Source of the DNA: Pseudomonas sp. 10-1B
GTDB lineage: Bacteria > Pseudomonadota > Gammaproteobacteria > Pseudomonadales > Pseudomonadaceae
Length of the DNA stretch: 64,000 nucleotides
Direction: 5' to 3'
Assembly: GCF_000935045.1 (NCBI RefSeq)
Contig: NZ_JYKS01000005.1
Span: 186,001 to 250,000, forward strand
Numbering within the stretch: position 1 is the stretch's first letter; the number at the start of each line of letters is the position of its first letter. Positions 1-7,991 of this stretch are shown here, in pieces. The notes below the pieces were generated by a model. It ran no database searches. It worked only from the letters and a program-made list of their open reading frames with translations, and was not told where the DNA came from. The translations under genes were made by a program, and so were the position numbers.

Positions 1-180
1 GACCAGCCATTTGCATCGGACGTGACCAGCGCACGGGCACATCTTGACCGGCAGGAATCGACCCAGAGCTTCCTTTCGAAATGTCTACGAAACCAGGGGC
101 GATTCAGTGAACGACACTGAAGTAGTTGCTTTGGTTTTTAACGAGTGGTAGCGAAAAATGAAATGCACAAGCCCTTTAAC

Positions 181-633
181 TCATCCACTCACGCGCAGAT
201 CGCGCTCAGCAGAAAAAATGATTTCTGTGACCTTGAGCTTTTCTTGCCGAGGCGAGAGATGGATGCTGTAACAAGCCCCACCTACTACCTTATAGATATA
301 ACCCTCTTCAGCTCCTGAATCGCATTCAGCAATGCTCACTTCCTGGAGCGGTTCCATCACCCAGTCCTTCCCGCCTCTCATGTGACCAGGAGACATCAGG
401 TGAGCCTGCGCAAGCCATGAGCGGTCATCAAGCTCCGAAAGCATCTGTTGAAGAATCGGTACCGTAGGGATCATCAGCATGCTGCCCACGATGTCATCAC
501 CATAATCACGCACGAGCTCCACGTAAAACCATGGGTGGTGCAGCTCCAGCTCAATAAATTTCCAGCGGCGACTGGAAGGCTCTCCGAAAATGTCGGCTGA
601 GCTGAGTTCGGCGTGCCTGTAGGTCTTGAACAT
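181..633 (-). CDS. Hypothetical protein, 150 aa
   Basis: I do not recognise this protein. It is soluble, has no membrane segment or signal peptide, and is rich in acidic and aromatic residues. The ATG at 633 has a GAGG ribosome site nine bases upstream. It is transcribed away from the Xre regulator at 719, and the 85-base gap between them carries an inverted repeat (ATTAAC-AATA-GTTAAT), so the two are probably regulated together. It may be the target or partner of that regulator, but this is only inferred from the arrangement. Confidence 0.6.
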   Translation of the reverse strand: MFKTYRHAELSSADIFGEPSSRRWKFIELELHHPWFYVELVRDYGDDIVGSMLMIPTVPILQQMLSELDDRSWLAQAHLMSPGHMRGGKDWVMEPLQEVSIAECDSGAEEGYIYKVVGGACYSIHLSPRQEKLKVTEIIFSAERDLRVSG

Positions 634-650
634 CGAAAAATCCTCAAAAT

Positions 651-666
651 ATTAACAATAGTTAAT
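651..666. promoter_or_regulatory. Inverted repeat between divergent genes, likely Xre operator
   Basis: The sequence ATTAAC-AATA-GTTAAT is a perfect 6+6 inverted repeat in the short gap between the divergent hypothetical gene and the Xre regulator. Xre-family proteins bind such short dyads as dimers. Operator function is inferred. Confidence 0.4.
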
Positions 667-718
667 GGATGTCCGACGTTCAAGACGGCTTCATCATTCC
701 TTTTGTAGGAATGAAAAA

Positions 719-1006
719 ATGGAACTGAAACAGGCATTTGGGAAAGCAATGAGGCAGCTTAGAAAATCCCGCAACCTCAACCAAGAAGATTTCGGTGGCC
801 ACAGCAGCCAAACCTACCTCAGTCAACTGGAAGCCGGTGGAAAAGGCCCTACCCTCGAAATGGTGCATGGGCTCGCCACTGTCATGAATGTTCATCCTTT
901 GACGATCTTGACCCAGTGCTACCTTTTTATGGACAAGGATGCCACTCTGGATTCAATCATTCAGCGCGTTCGTGAGGAGCTCAGCGTGACGCCATCTGAC
1001 CGATGA
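719..1006 (+). CDS. Xre-family helix-turn-helix regulator, 95 aa
   Basis: This is a small DNA-binding protein of the Xre/Cro type. Residues about 6-60 fit the HTH_3 domain, with GKAMRQLRKSRNLNQEDFG leading into the recognition helix and YLSQLEAGGKGPTLEMV following it, as in SinR/ClgR-like regulators. An upstream in-frame ATG at 665 exists, but the ATG at 719 has a GTAGGA ribosome site about eight bases before it and begins directly at the domain, so 719 is chosen. It is divergent from the 150-aa hypothetical gene and probably autoregulates through the inverted repeat at 651-666. Confidence 0.8.
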   Translation: MELKQAFGKAMRQLRKSRNLNQEDFGGHSSQTYLSQLEAGGKGPTLEMVHGLATVMNVHPLTILTQCYLFMDKDATLDSIIQRVREELSVTPSDR

Positions 1007-1129
1007 GGATGGGCACCTGCCTCCTTCAGCATGGGCTGAGATGTACTGACTGATGCAATCAAAGTCTGCGCTGCCTGACCCAGTGGCTGGGTTGCGCCTG
1101 GGCCCTACCTATGCAGAAAAGGAGAGACA

Positions 1130-1297
1130 TTGAAAGGCCGGCGGAAGGTAAAGACTGAGAAGTGGCGTATCAAGTCGGAACAGGAAGGCAGCGCCCAAGA
1201 GCTTTTGCGAGGGCGGGCACAGACGCAAGGAAAGCTCCTCGATATCGCGGCACAAGCCGGCAAGAGAATGGAGCCCGTTGGCCGACTTGCCGGTTGA
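1130..1297 (+). CDS. Small basic protein, 55 aa, TTG start
   Basis: A short reading frame that begins with TTG six bases after a strong AAGGAG site. The translation starts MKGRRKVKTEKWRIKSEQEG and ends KRMEPVGRLAG. It is highly charged and basic, with codon use that looks coding (mostly G or C at the third position). It lies 30 bases upstream of the 88-aa antitoxin-like gene and runs the same way, so the two may be co-transcribed. No family is recognised. Length alone makes this uncertain. Confidence 0.45.
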   Translation: MKGRRKVKTEKWRIKSEQEGSAQELLRGRAQTQGKLLDIAAQAGKRMEPVGRLAG

Positions 1298-1327
1298 GAG
1301 ATACGCTTTCACATTTGAGGTGTGCAA

Positions 1328-1594
1328 ATGAACGATCCACAGATACTGGCGCTTTGCCCCAGTTCACCGTTGGGGTGCTGGAGCATCGGCCACCGATGCT
1401 TCAAGGGAAGGTGCGAGCAAATCGGGCACCTGGCAACGCGAGTACTTGGCAGTCGAGTACTTGCCGCACAATGGCTATACAAGCCAGCGATCGGCCTAAG
1501 GCATCAAGTGCCTTGCAACATCTTGGAAACCGGATCGGGCTACCAGCAGGTGGTGACACTTCTAGGTCGAATTGAGTACGGTGTCTACGCTTAA
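1328..1594 (+). CDS. MbcA/ParS/Xre toxin-binding-domain protein (antitoxin-like), 88 aa
   Basis: The C-terminal half matches the pattern of the MbcA/ParS/Xre toxin-binding domain (formerly DUF2384): AAQWLYKP, a proline-leucine stretch, ILETGSGYQQV and the characteristic ending LLGRIEYGVYA. Members are the antitoxins of RES-domain toxins, which deplete NAD. A typical member has an N-terminal Xre-like helix-turn-helix; here that part is short and cysteine-rich (CPSSPLGCWSIGHRC), so the N-terminus may be degraded. The ATG at 1328 follows GAGG at nine bases. No RES toxin follows; instead the next gene, which overlaps its end by about 22 bases, is DUF6088. It is therefore an orphan antitoxin or a relic. 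Confidence 0.5.
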   Translation: MNDPQILALCPSSPLGCWSIGHRCFKGRCEQIGHLATRVLGSRVLAAQWLYKPAIGLRHQVPCNILETGSGYQQVVTLLGRIEYGVYA

Positions 1595-2249
1595 CGCCGG
1601 TAGGTTCATATCCAGACGACCTGTCAACCCGCATGACATAGGATTAGCTGTGTCTGTCGCAGAATCTATTTCCAACTGTATCAAGCGCATGCCTAAGGGA
1701 AGGCCCTTTGTTAGGGCGGTATTCGAGCGAGCGGGCTCCCGCTCTGCGGTGAACAAAGCTCTGTCTCGGATGGTACTCAGGGGTTACCTAGAGCGTGTGG
1801 CCCGCGGCGTTTACATGCGTCCCAAGTACAGCCAATACACGGGCAAAAGGGTTCGAGCCAACCCGATTTCTGTAATGGAAGCTGTTGCCAGGGCAAGAGG
1901 CGAGACTATCCAGATCCATGGTGCAGAAGCTGTTCGTCGACTTGGACTGAGTGTTCAGATGCAGGTTTTGCCTACTTACTACACCAGTGGAGCGACCCGT
2001 GAGATCAAGATAGGTAGCGCGGTTGTTCGGCTGCGCCATGCGTCTCGCCAACGACTTCAGCAAGCTGGAACGCGAATAGGTACGGCCCTGACTGCTTTTT
2101 TCTATCTCGGAGAAAATGGGGTGAATGAGCAGGTCGCGAGCAAGATTGCCAACTCGCTCAGCGCTGAAGAATTCAAAAAGCTCATGGCATGCAAAATGCC
2201 CAAGTGGATGCGCTCAGCACTGGCCAACTGCGCTATAAATGCGAACTGA
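1572..2249 (+). CDS. DUF6088 / AbiEi-like antitoxin-type protein, 225 aa
   Basis: The N-terminal 80 residues form a winged-helix region (SRSAVNKALSRMVLRGYLER followed by VARGVYMRP) seen in DUF6088 and AbiEi family proteins, the antitoxins of type IV (AbiE) systems. The rest (IQIHGAEAVRRLGLSVQM, then a beta-rich segment) fits the same family. The start is taken as TTG 1572, which overlaps the previous gene; GTG 1581 or later starts are possible. The expected nucleotidyltransferase toxin AbiEii is not found within the following 600 bases, so this looks like an orphan regulator or antitoxin. Confidence 0.7.
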   Translation: MSTVSTLNAGRFISRRPVNPHDIGLAVSVAESISNCIKRMPKGRPFVRAVFERAGSRSAVNKALSRMVLRGYLERVARGVYMRPKYSQYTGKRVRANPISVMEAVARARGETIQIHGAEAVRRLGLSVQMQVLPTYYTSGATREIKIGSAVVRLRHASRQRLQQAGTRIGTALTAFFYLGENGVNEQVASKIANSLSAEEFKKLMACKMPKWMRSALANCAINAN

Positions 2250-2861
2250 AAGATTTAGGGAACAATAAAATCCTCAAATCAAGATACAACTAACATCTCC
2301 GTTGTCGCGACCGATTCTGGAATTCAGGCTCCGACAATTGCACTAAAAGTCATTCGGGGATATAAACAATAAAGCTTGGGCGTCGACCACGAGAAAGAGA
2401 GATTGATATTTTTGGTGCCTCCACTGACCTCGCCAAACTTCGTTGAGCAGGTTCAATTGGTCAGTCATCGCGTAGCTCGGCGACACGCCGAACGAAAGCT
2501 ACTTCTGATCAGCATCATCTGGACGCTTGTCGTTCAGGCAGACAATATCGAACTCGTCGCTAAAAAAGACGCGTCACCTGCCTGAATTACCACGAGAGGC
2601 TCCGCATATCTTATTCGTCACTATCCGCATTGTAATACTTGAATGCCATTTTCGATTCAAGAGCAGTCAGAGTTGTGCAAACATGCTTTGATTTAGGCTG
2701 ACTTTATACTCCACCTAAATAAATAGACGAGTGATGCATAGCTGATACTCTCAGACTAGCAACTAGGAAGAGCCACCACAATCCGTACTGCAGTTGGGGT
2801 GGTGGCCCCGTCAACTTAGCGTAAACAAGAGAGCTCTGGCTAGACTCTCTCGCTTTGCAAA
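2250..2861. other. Non-coding gap downstream of the DUF6088 gene
   Basis: This 612-base stretch is richer in A and T than its flanks. A 69-codon frame at 2376-2585 has a weak TTG start and no convincing ribosome site, so it is not called. No repeat or RNA gene was recognised. It separates two gene clusters whose ends converge here. Confidence 0.5.
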
Positions 2862-5276
2862 CTATATCGCGGCCCGCTGACGTGCCTGCTCTCTTGCCTG
2901 TAACTGCAGAGCTAGGGTGGCTTGAATCTCGCTGTATAATTGCGCCTGCTCGTTATCACGGTCTGAAACCGTCACTACAAGCGCGTAGGGTTCTTCAACC
3001 AGCACATCCGGATGATTCCACTCCCGATCCTGGCGAATTACCACCACGAACCACTTCTCGTCCGGATTGCGCTGCTTGAAGGTCCATTTTGAGGATTGCA
3101 CAGTACCTCTGCTTCGCAGCTGCGCAGAGATATCACGATTGGTGGCTGCATCGTCGTTTCGTGTCTCTGCTTCGTCCTGGTTTTCCTTGTTGAAGTGCGC
3201 CTGCACTTCATCAAGCGACTTACCTTTGACCAACCTGTAGCTAATCTGCGTGGCGAGATAATCCAACCGCGTGGTTCTCACAGCTGGCGAATAAGCGAGG
3301 GTCACGCTCAATTCCCTCAGCCCTCTCGCTTTGCGCAGATAAGACGCTGGCAGTGGCAACTCGAAGAACTGGCAGGCGTCTTTTTCAATCGTCTCCTCGC
3401 ACATTAGCACTACGCAGTGATCTGAGGATCGAAACAAATCGCTTTCGTTCACCTGCCCATAGCCGGCAACGTCGCGAGAAATCTCACGGTTATAGGTGGC
3501 TTTGTTGACCTTGTATCCCTTCCTCATTTCGTCAGGGAAAGCGGTCTCAATCTCGCTCGGCAGCGATGCGTGATTCACCAGCATCGCTCGCAGCAAGTTG
3601 GCCGAGGCGTCCGGATATTCATTGAGTAAACGGCCGGAAAGGTAGGTGATGTAGGGGGCAGAGAAACTAGTACCGCAGATTTCTTTGAACAGCGTATTGC
3701 CCTGAAACTGGTAGTTCAAGGTCAGAACGCCCAGGCCGCGCATTTCCGTCTTCCACTGGTTGTTCCTGAAATGTACCGGGCACGCCAAGTTTCCTCCATG
3801 AGCCACCAGCTCCGGCTTCAACGCGCCTTTAACCGACGGGCCATGCCGCGTGAATGGTGATGGCTGATTCTCACAGGACGGGGATAGCTGATGAATTTCA
3901 GGATAACGCTGACTATCCACGGTGGCATCGTGTCGGGCAATACTGCCTACCGTTAGCACGTTCATCGCAGGTGCTGGATCAATGATGACGCTGCTCTCGT
4001 GCAACAGGTATTCTGGGTACTCTTCGCGCCAGCTATTGATAGGTACAGCTGGGTCAGATGACCCCATGAAGTTACCGGTCGAGTCTACGAACAGGACGTT
4101 GTGCTTACGCGCAAGCACATCCAGGATGTAAGCCAACCCGCGAACGTGGCTGCCGTCATAGGGAGCATTACTGTTCCCCAATGAGAGGTTGAAGATCCTG
4201 CACCCTAAACCTACGAAGTGCTCAACAGCCTCCGTCAGAGTAGCCTCAACGGTGTGCTCGTCGTAAATAGGATTTTCGGTATCTGGACATTTCCGCATGA
4301 CCTTGCCGTTGTAGAGCCAAAACTCCGGACGCCAGTAATTACTGCGGTCACAAGCTTCAACGTCACCATACAGAGCGATGCCGGCTACAGCGGTACCATG
4401 CCCCACTTCATCAAACTCGTCTTGGCCTTCAACGAATGATTCACTCTCGGCAATTGCGGATCTAAGAAGTGGATGGTTCGTATTGATCCCACTGTCGAGA
4501 ATGCATACTCGTGCTGCTTCGAGAGCAGGTTGCGGAATATTGCCTGGAAGCTCAGCTATATCTCGGTTCAGCTGGGCATAAGTGATGCCAGTCTGCGGTA
4601 TCCGATCGACCAGACGCACATCGCTGTGATTCAAAAGTAGGTCAGCCTGCGCCTGCGTAGCTTCGACGCGATACATGACCAAGCTGTCGTAATTCAGCTT
4701 GTGCACTGTCTGCATGCCAGCCTCTTCCAACCATTTTTCAAAACCCGTGACGAGGCGAATCCGTGCTGGGTGATTCATGACGTAGTGAGGCCATAGCTCA
4801 ACATCCAGCTTGAAGTGCTCCCCCTCGGGGAGGCCAAGATTGCGCAGCGCCCAGCTCTTCCTATCCTCGGCAGACCAGGCGTCGATACCCTCGATGGCTT
4901 CGAGAATCTGCTTATAGCTTACGGTCTGACCCAGGACGCCGAGCTTGTTCAGGTGATCTTGGAAAACCGCTAGGCCCTGCTCGGTGGCGAAGACGACACA
5001 CACCTGCTTGCCTTCCTGACTGATGAACTCTAGGCCATGCTTTTGGAGATTTTCGAAGGTCATCGCGCCGTCGTACTGCAACTTAAGCACGAAAGGGGAG
5101 TTTTCTGCAGACTTGATTTGCTGGCGCGCAATGCCTGCGGCAGTGGCGAAGTAGCCGTTCAGCTTTTGACCATGCCCGCGCAAGTCACCACGCTTGGCGA
5201 ACTTCGGCGGATTTTTTGTCCGGCGGGCATTGTCGAGATTTTCGCGCTCAAAGCTCAGGTGCTTGTACGTTGCCAT
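2862..5276 (-). CDS. ietS: IetS-like subtilisin-family serine protease, 804 aa
   Basis: A large S8-family peptidase without a signal peptide, so probably cytoplasmic. The catalytic triad is intact: Asp261 in ILDSGI, His293 in GHGTAVAGI and Ser537 in GTSFSAP. About 240 residues precede the protease domain and about 220 follow it. The gene starts 23 bases after the end of the AAA+ ATPase gene upstream, with AAGGA before the ATG. This ATPase-then-subtilisin operon is the IetAS arrangement, first described for plasmid incompatibility or exclusion in Agrobacterium and later listed among anti-phage systems. The likely job is ATPase-controlled proteolysis after phage infection; substrates are unknown. 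Confidence 0.85.
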   Translation of the reverse strand: MATYKHLSFERENLDNARRTKNPPKFAKRGDLRGHGQKLNGYFATAAGIARQQIKSAENSPFVLKLQYDGAMTFENLQKHGLEFISQEGKQVCVVFATEQGLAVFQDHLNKLGVLGQTVSYKQILEAIEGIDAWSAEDRKSWALRNLGLPEGEHFKLDVELWPHYVMNHPARIRLVTGFEKWLEEAGMQTVHKLNYDSLVMYRVEATQAQADLLLNHSDVRLVDRIPQTGITYAQLNRDIAELPGNIPQPALEAARVCILDSGINTNHPLLRSAIAESESFVEGQDEFDEVGHGTAVAGIALYGDVEACDRSNYWRPEFWLYNGKVMRKCPDTENPIYDEHTVEATLTEAVEHFVGLGCRIFNLSLGNSNAPYDGSHVRGLAYILDVLARKHNVLFVDSTGNFMGSSDPAVPINSWREEYPEYLLHESSVIIDPAPAMNVLTVGSIARHDATVDSQRYPEIHQLSPSCENQPSPFTRHGPSVKGALKPELVAHGGNLACPVHFRNNQWKTEMRGLGVLTLNYQFQGNTLFKEICGTSFSAPYITYLSGRLLNEYPDASANLLRAMLVNHASLPSEIETAFPDEMRKGYKVNKATYNREISRDVAGYGQVNESDLFRSSDHCVVLMCEETIEKDACQFFELPLPASYLRKARGLRELSVTLAYSPAVRTTRLDYLATQISYRLVKGKSLDEVQAHFNKENQDEAETRNDDAATNRDISAQLRSRGTVQSSKWTFKQRNPDEKWFVVVIRQDREWNHPDVLVEEPYALVVTVSDRDNEQAQLYSEIQATLALQLQAREQARQRAAI

Positions 5277-5299
5277 TCATCGTCCTTGATTGCAGCGGA

Positions 5300-6283
5300 T
5301 CAGTGTTTTCGAAGCCCCTCTCGCACCAGTGCACTACGAAGCTCTTTGATGGTGAGGAACTCTTGGTTTCGCAATATCATACGCTTAATGGCACGCCGAA
5401 CAACTCGTTCGACATCGGCACCACTTTTCCCTTCAAGCTCTGCCAGCAACTCGCCGTCATCTAGCTCAAATTGTCGGCGAATACCCCGCAACTTTAGCTG
5501 CAACAACGAGGTAAGCTGTTTCCTATCAGGAAGTGGAAATTCAATGGCGTCATCAAACCGGCGCCAAATTGCTGAATCAAGAATACTTTCGTGGTTGGTC
5601 GCTGCCAAAATGAGGCTCTGACCATCGTAAGCATCCATCATCTGCAATACAGCATTGACCACACGGCGGAGCTCACCGTGATCAGAACTATCACCACGCT
5701 CTTTGCCAATCGCATCAAACTCGTCAAACAAAACAACCAACTGATGCTTGGAAATGAACTCAAACACCTTTCGCAGGTTGGCGGCAGTTTCTCCGAGGAA
5801 CGACGACACCAGTGCGTCGAGCCGGACGATAGCCAGTGGCCGGTCCAACTCGAAGGCGATCACTTCAGCCGCAAGAGTCTTACCGCAACCTGGTGGACCG
5901 AAGAAAATGACCTTGCCTGATGGCTTCATGCCGTAACTGCGAAGGACCTCAGAACGGCGATGCTCCTCAAGCATCTCCTCGATCATGACGGAACTGCTCT
6001 CAGGGAGGATGATCTCTTCAAGCGATCGCTTGGGCGGCCTAATATCGAGAAGCGGAAGTCCACGCTCCTTATCTACAGGAATGTCAGCGGTAAATTGCGG
6101 TTTACGTGCGGACTGAACATGCATGTCGCCGCCGTAAAGAATCTGTTCCAAATCGTTAGCCAGAAGGTGGTGCTGTTTTTGCCGCTCTTCTTCGATAATA
6201 GCTTCCGAAGCACGACGGAAGGCCGCCTGATCTCCGAGCGTTCCGGCCTTGAAGAGCTGCCGTAGTATTTTTCCGTTAGCCAT
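5300..6283 (-). CDS. ietA: IetA-like AAA+ ATPase, 327 aa
   Basis: A single AAA+ module of the FtsH/Cdc48-like type preceded by about 115 residues. Walker A is FGPPGCGKT (residues 128-136), Walker B is VVLFDEFDAI (183-192), sensor 1 is AATNHE near 230 and the arginine-finger region is WRRFDD near 241. The C-terminal helical subdomain follows. It is the first gene of a two-gene operon with the subtilisin protease, the order expected for IetAS. An AGGA site lies nine bases before the ATG. A nine-codon leader frame lies 75 bases upstream (6359-6388), which may matter for its control. Confidence 0.85.
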   Translation of the reverse strand: MANGKILRQLFKAGTLGDQAAFRRASEAIIEEERQKQHHLLANDLEQILYGGDMHVQSARKPQFTADIPVDKERGLPLLDIRPPKRSLEEIILPESSSVMIEEMLEEHRRSEVLRSYGMKPSGKVIFFGPPGCGKTLAAEVIAFELDRPLAIVRLDALVSSFLGETAANLRKVFEFISKHQLVVLFDEFDAIGKERGDSSDHGELRRVVNAVLQMMDAYDGQSLILAATNHESILDSAIWRRFDDAIEFPLPDRKQLTSLLQLKLRGIRRQFELDDGELLAELEGKSGADVERVVRRAIKRMILRNQEFLTIKELRSALVREGLRKH

Positions 6284-6358
6284 TTGATAGGTCCTGCAAT
6301 TAGGTTGTTTCTCAGAGTCGTCAACTCATGAAACCAATTCTTGCCCTAAGCAGTACAA

Positions 6359-6388
6359 CTAACAGGCTGAATCAATGAGAGCTAACAT
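6359..6388 (-). CDS. Possible nine-codon leader peptide upstream of ietA
   Basis: An ATG preceded by a near-perfect ribosome site (AAAGGAGTCCGTTC before ATG) opens a frame of nine codons, MLALIDSAC, then TAG. It lies on the same strand as ietA and ends 75 bases before it. Such short, well-initiated frames can act as leader or attenuator peptides, but a chance occurrence cannot be excluded. Confidence 0.25.
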   Translation of the reverse strand: MLALIDSAC

Positions 6389-7218
6389 GAACGGACTCCT
6401 TTCCAATAATTGCTATAGTGCAAACTCTAAAAACTCTTACACTAAGCTTACTGCAAGAGTATCGCCTAGGGTGGCTATTTGTCCAGTATTTCCAAAGCCT
6501 CAGCTCGGATTTTCAATGACAGTCGACGAGCGGCTTTGCTTGCGAGGACGATGAGCCGCCCTCTGTAAAAATGCCACTCCAAGGATAGCCAGGTACCCGC
6601 GAAGCAGCATGCTGGCCGGGAGAACCTGCAAGCATCTGCAACTAGATAACTTTTGCTAAAACTAAAAAGTCGAACACCAAGCATGATCCATGCGTGCACC
6701 AGAACACCTACAAATTCTGCAAACTTATACAGCTATCAAACTTTCAGCTGTCTGTTCAGCATGTAGGGTGCTTAGGACCTGCAGTTTTAGAGATTAGAGT
6801 TGCGCCACACATGCGATGACCGGCGAACCGCGCTTTCTGCCAGATGAAAAAAGTTAAGTTTCGAGGTTAGATCTGGCCCCAAAAGCGCCAAAAGGTTACT
6901 AAAATTTAGACAAGGCAACGTTTTTTAGATTTTTTGCCATTGCCGATAGGCTGGAGCCCAGAACTGTAGGGGAAAAATCTCTCAATCAGAAAACGCGACC
7001 AAAAACTAATAGCGCAGATATGCGTATTGAGCCAAAACCAAGCCCTCTAATCAGATAGGTAAAGACATCGACGATCGCCCCGGCGCGCTGGCCAGGGGGA
7101 TGTATTTACGGGGGAGTCATTGAACAAAGTCGACCATTCTACGCCAACGGGCGGCGTTGCATAGGAGGGGCCGATGGTGGACAGGATCAGTGTGATCCTG
7201 CCGGGACATTTATTGCCT
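6389..7218. other. Long A+T-rich gap between the accessory block and the core
   Basis: No supported gene is seen. The stretch is clearly richer in A and T than the core genes that follow, consistent with the edge of the accessory block. A perfect dyad (CAGGATCA-gtg-TGATCCTG) lies at 7182-7200. The ietA promoter should be near 6390-6450, but I cannot pick convincing -35 and -10 boxes. Confidence 0.4.
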
Positions 7219-7323
7219 GTGCCGGCCTCTTCGCGGGCATGCCCGCTCCCACAGAGTCACCACAGGGCCTGAACAATCTGGGATCCCTGTGGGAGCGGGC
7301 GAGCCCGCGAAGAGGCCGGCACA
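7219..7323. repeat. Paired REP element
   Basis: Two inverted copies of the P. putida-type REP palindrome (GCCGGCCTCTTCGCGGGC and its complement, each followed or preceded by GCTCCCACAG) are separated by about 35 bases. It sits after the lysine/alanine-rich gene and may also stabilise or end its transcript. Confidence 0.85.
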
Positions 7324-7337
7324 GCAGCCGGAATGGC

Positions 7338-7781
7338 TCAGACGTGACGCTGCTTGGCCTTGCCCCGCGGCAACCGGCACCGGTCGCCCTGCTCGGCCAG
7401 GCGCGCGGCCCAGGCGGATTTCACGCTGAAGCCGCCGCTGCGGGCAGGCTGCTGCTCGGCCACCTTGGCCGGCTTGGCGGCCGCAGGCGCAGTGCTGACG
7501 ACCTTGGCCGCAGGTTTGGCCGCAGGTTTGGCCGCAGCCACTGCAACTGCCGGCTCTGCCGCCGCCTTGGCGGTCTTGCGCAGTTCAGCCAGCGATGGGG
7601 TCTTGCTTTTGGCGGTAGCGACCACCTCGGGTTTGCTCAGCGAACGCTGGCAAGACTTGCAGGACACGTCCTCGGTCACGGCAGTGCTGACAAGGGTCTG
7701 ACTGCTGCGCCCGCAGGCGGAATCGAGGCCATTGGTGGAAAAGTGAGTAACCAAAACCGAACATCTCCGATGCGTTGTCAT
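7338..7781 (-). CDS. Hypothetical Ala/Lys-rich protein with N-terminal cysteine pair, 147 aa
   Basis: The N-terminal 55 residues carry a cysteine pattern (GLDSACGR ... SCKSC) that could bind metal. The middle is a low-complexity segment of repeated AKPAAKPAAK, like the tails of DNA-binding or ribosome-associated proteins. A longer frame runs to 7862, but the start MTTHRRCSVL at 7781 begins at the conserved-looking part, so it is preferred. No function is known to me. Confidence 0.65.
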   Translation of the reverse strand: MTTHRRCSVLVTHFSTNGLDSACGRSSQTLVSTAVTEDVSCKSCQRSLSKPEVVATAKSKTPSLAELRKTAKAAAEPAVAVAAAKPAAKPAAKVVSTAPAAAKPAKVAEQQPARSGGFSVKSAWAARLAEQGDRCRLPRGKAKQRHV

Positions 7782-7991
7782 TGAAGCGGGGGCTATTCTC
7801 GCACAGGTTGCAGGGGCTTGCCGAACCCGCCAGCAGGCACCATCGGTCAACACGGCTGGCACTTTGCCATAATCCTAGGCATGCTAGCCGGTTTCGGGTG
7901 TCCGGCCTTATAGTGCGCCACCGCGGTCTGGCAACCAGACACCGGCACAGATCCATCCCTGCCATCGCCAGCCCAATCGCAGGATCAACGC

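Noticed and set aside
2376..2585. 69-codon frame in the gap after the DUF6088 gene
   Set aside because: Weak TTG start, no ribosome site and no family; could not be supported as the missing toxin.
6475..6699. 74-codon minus-strand frame upstream of ietA
   Set aside because: No ribosome site, composition unlike neighbours, and it lies in the A+T-rich edge region.
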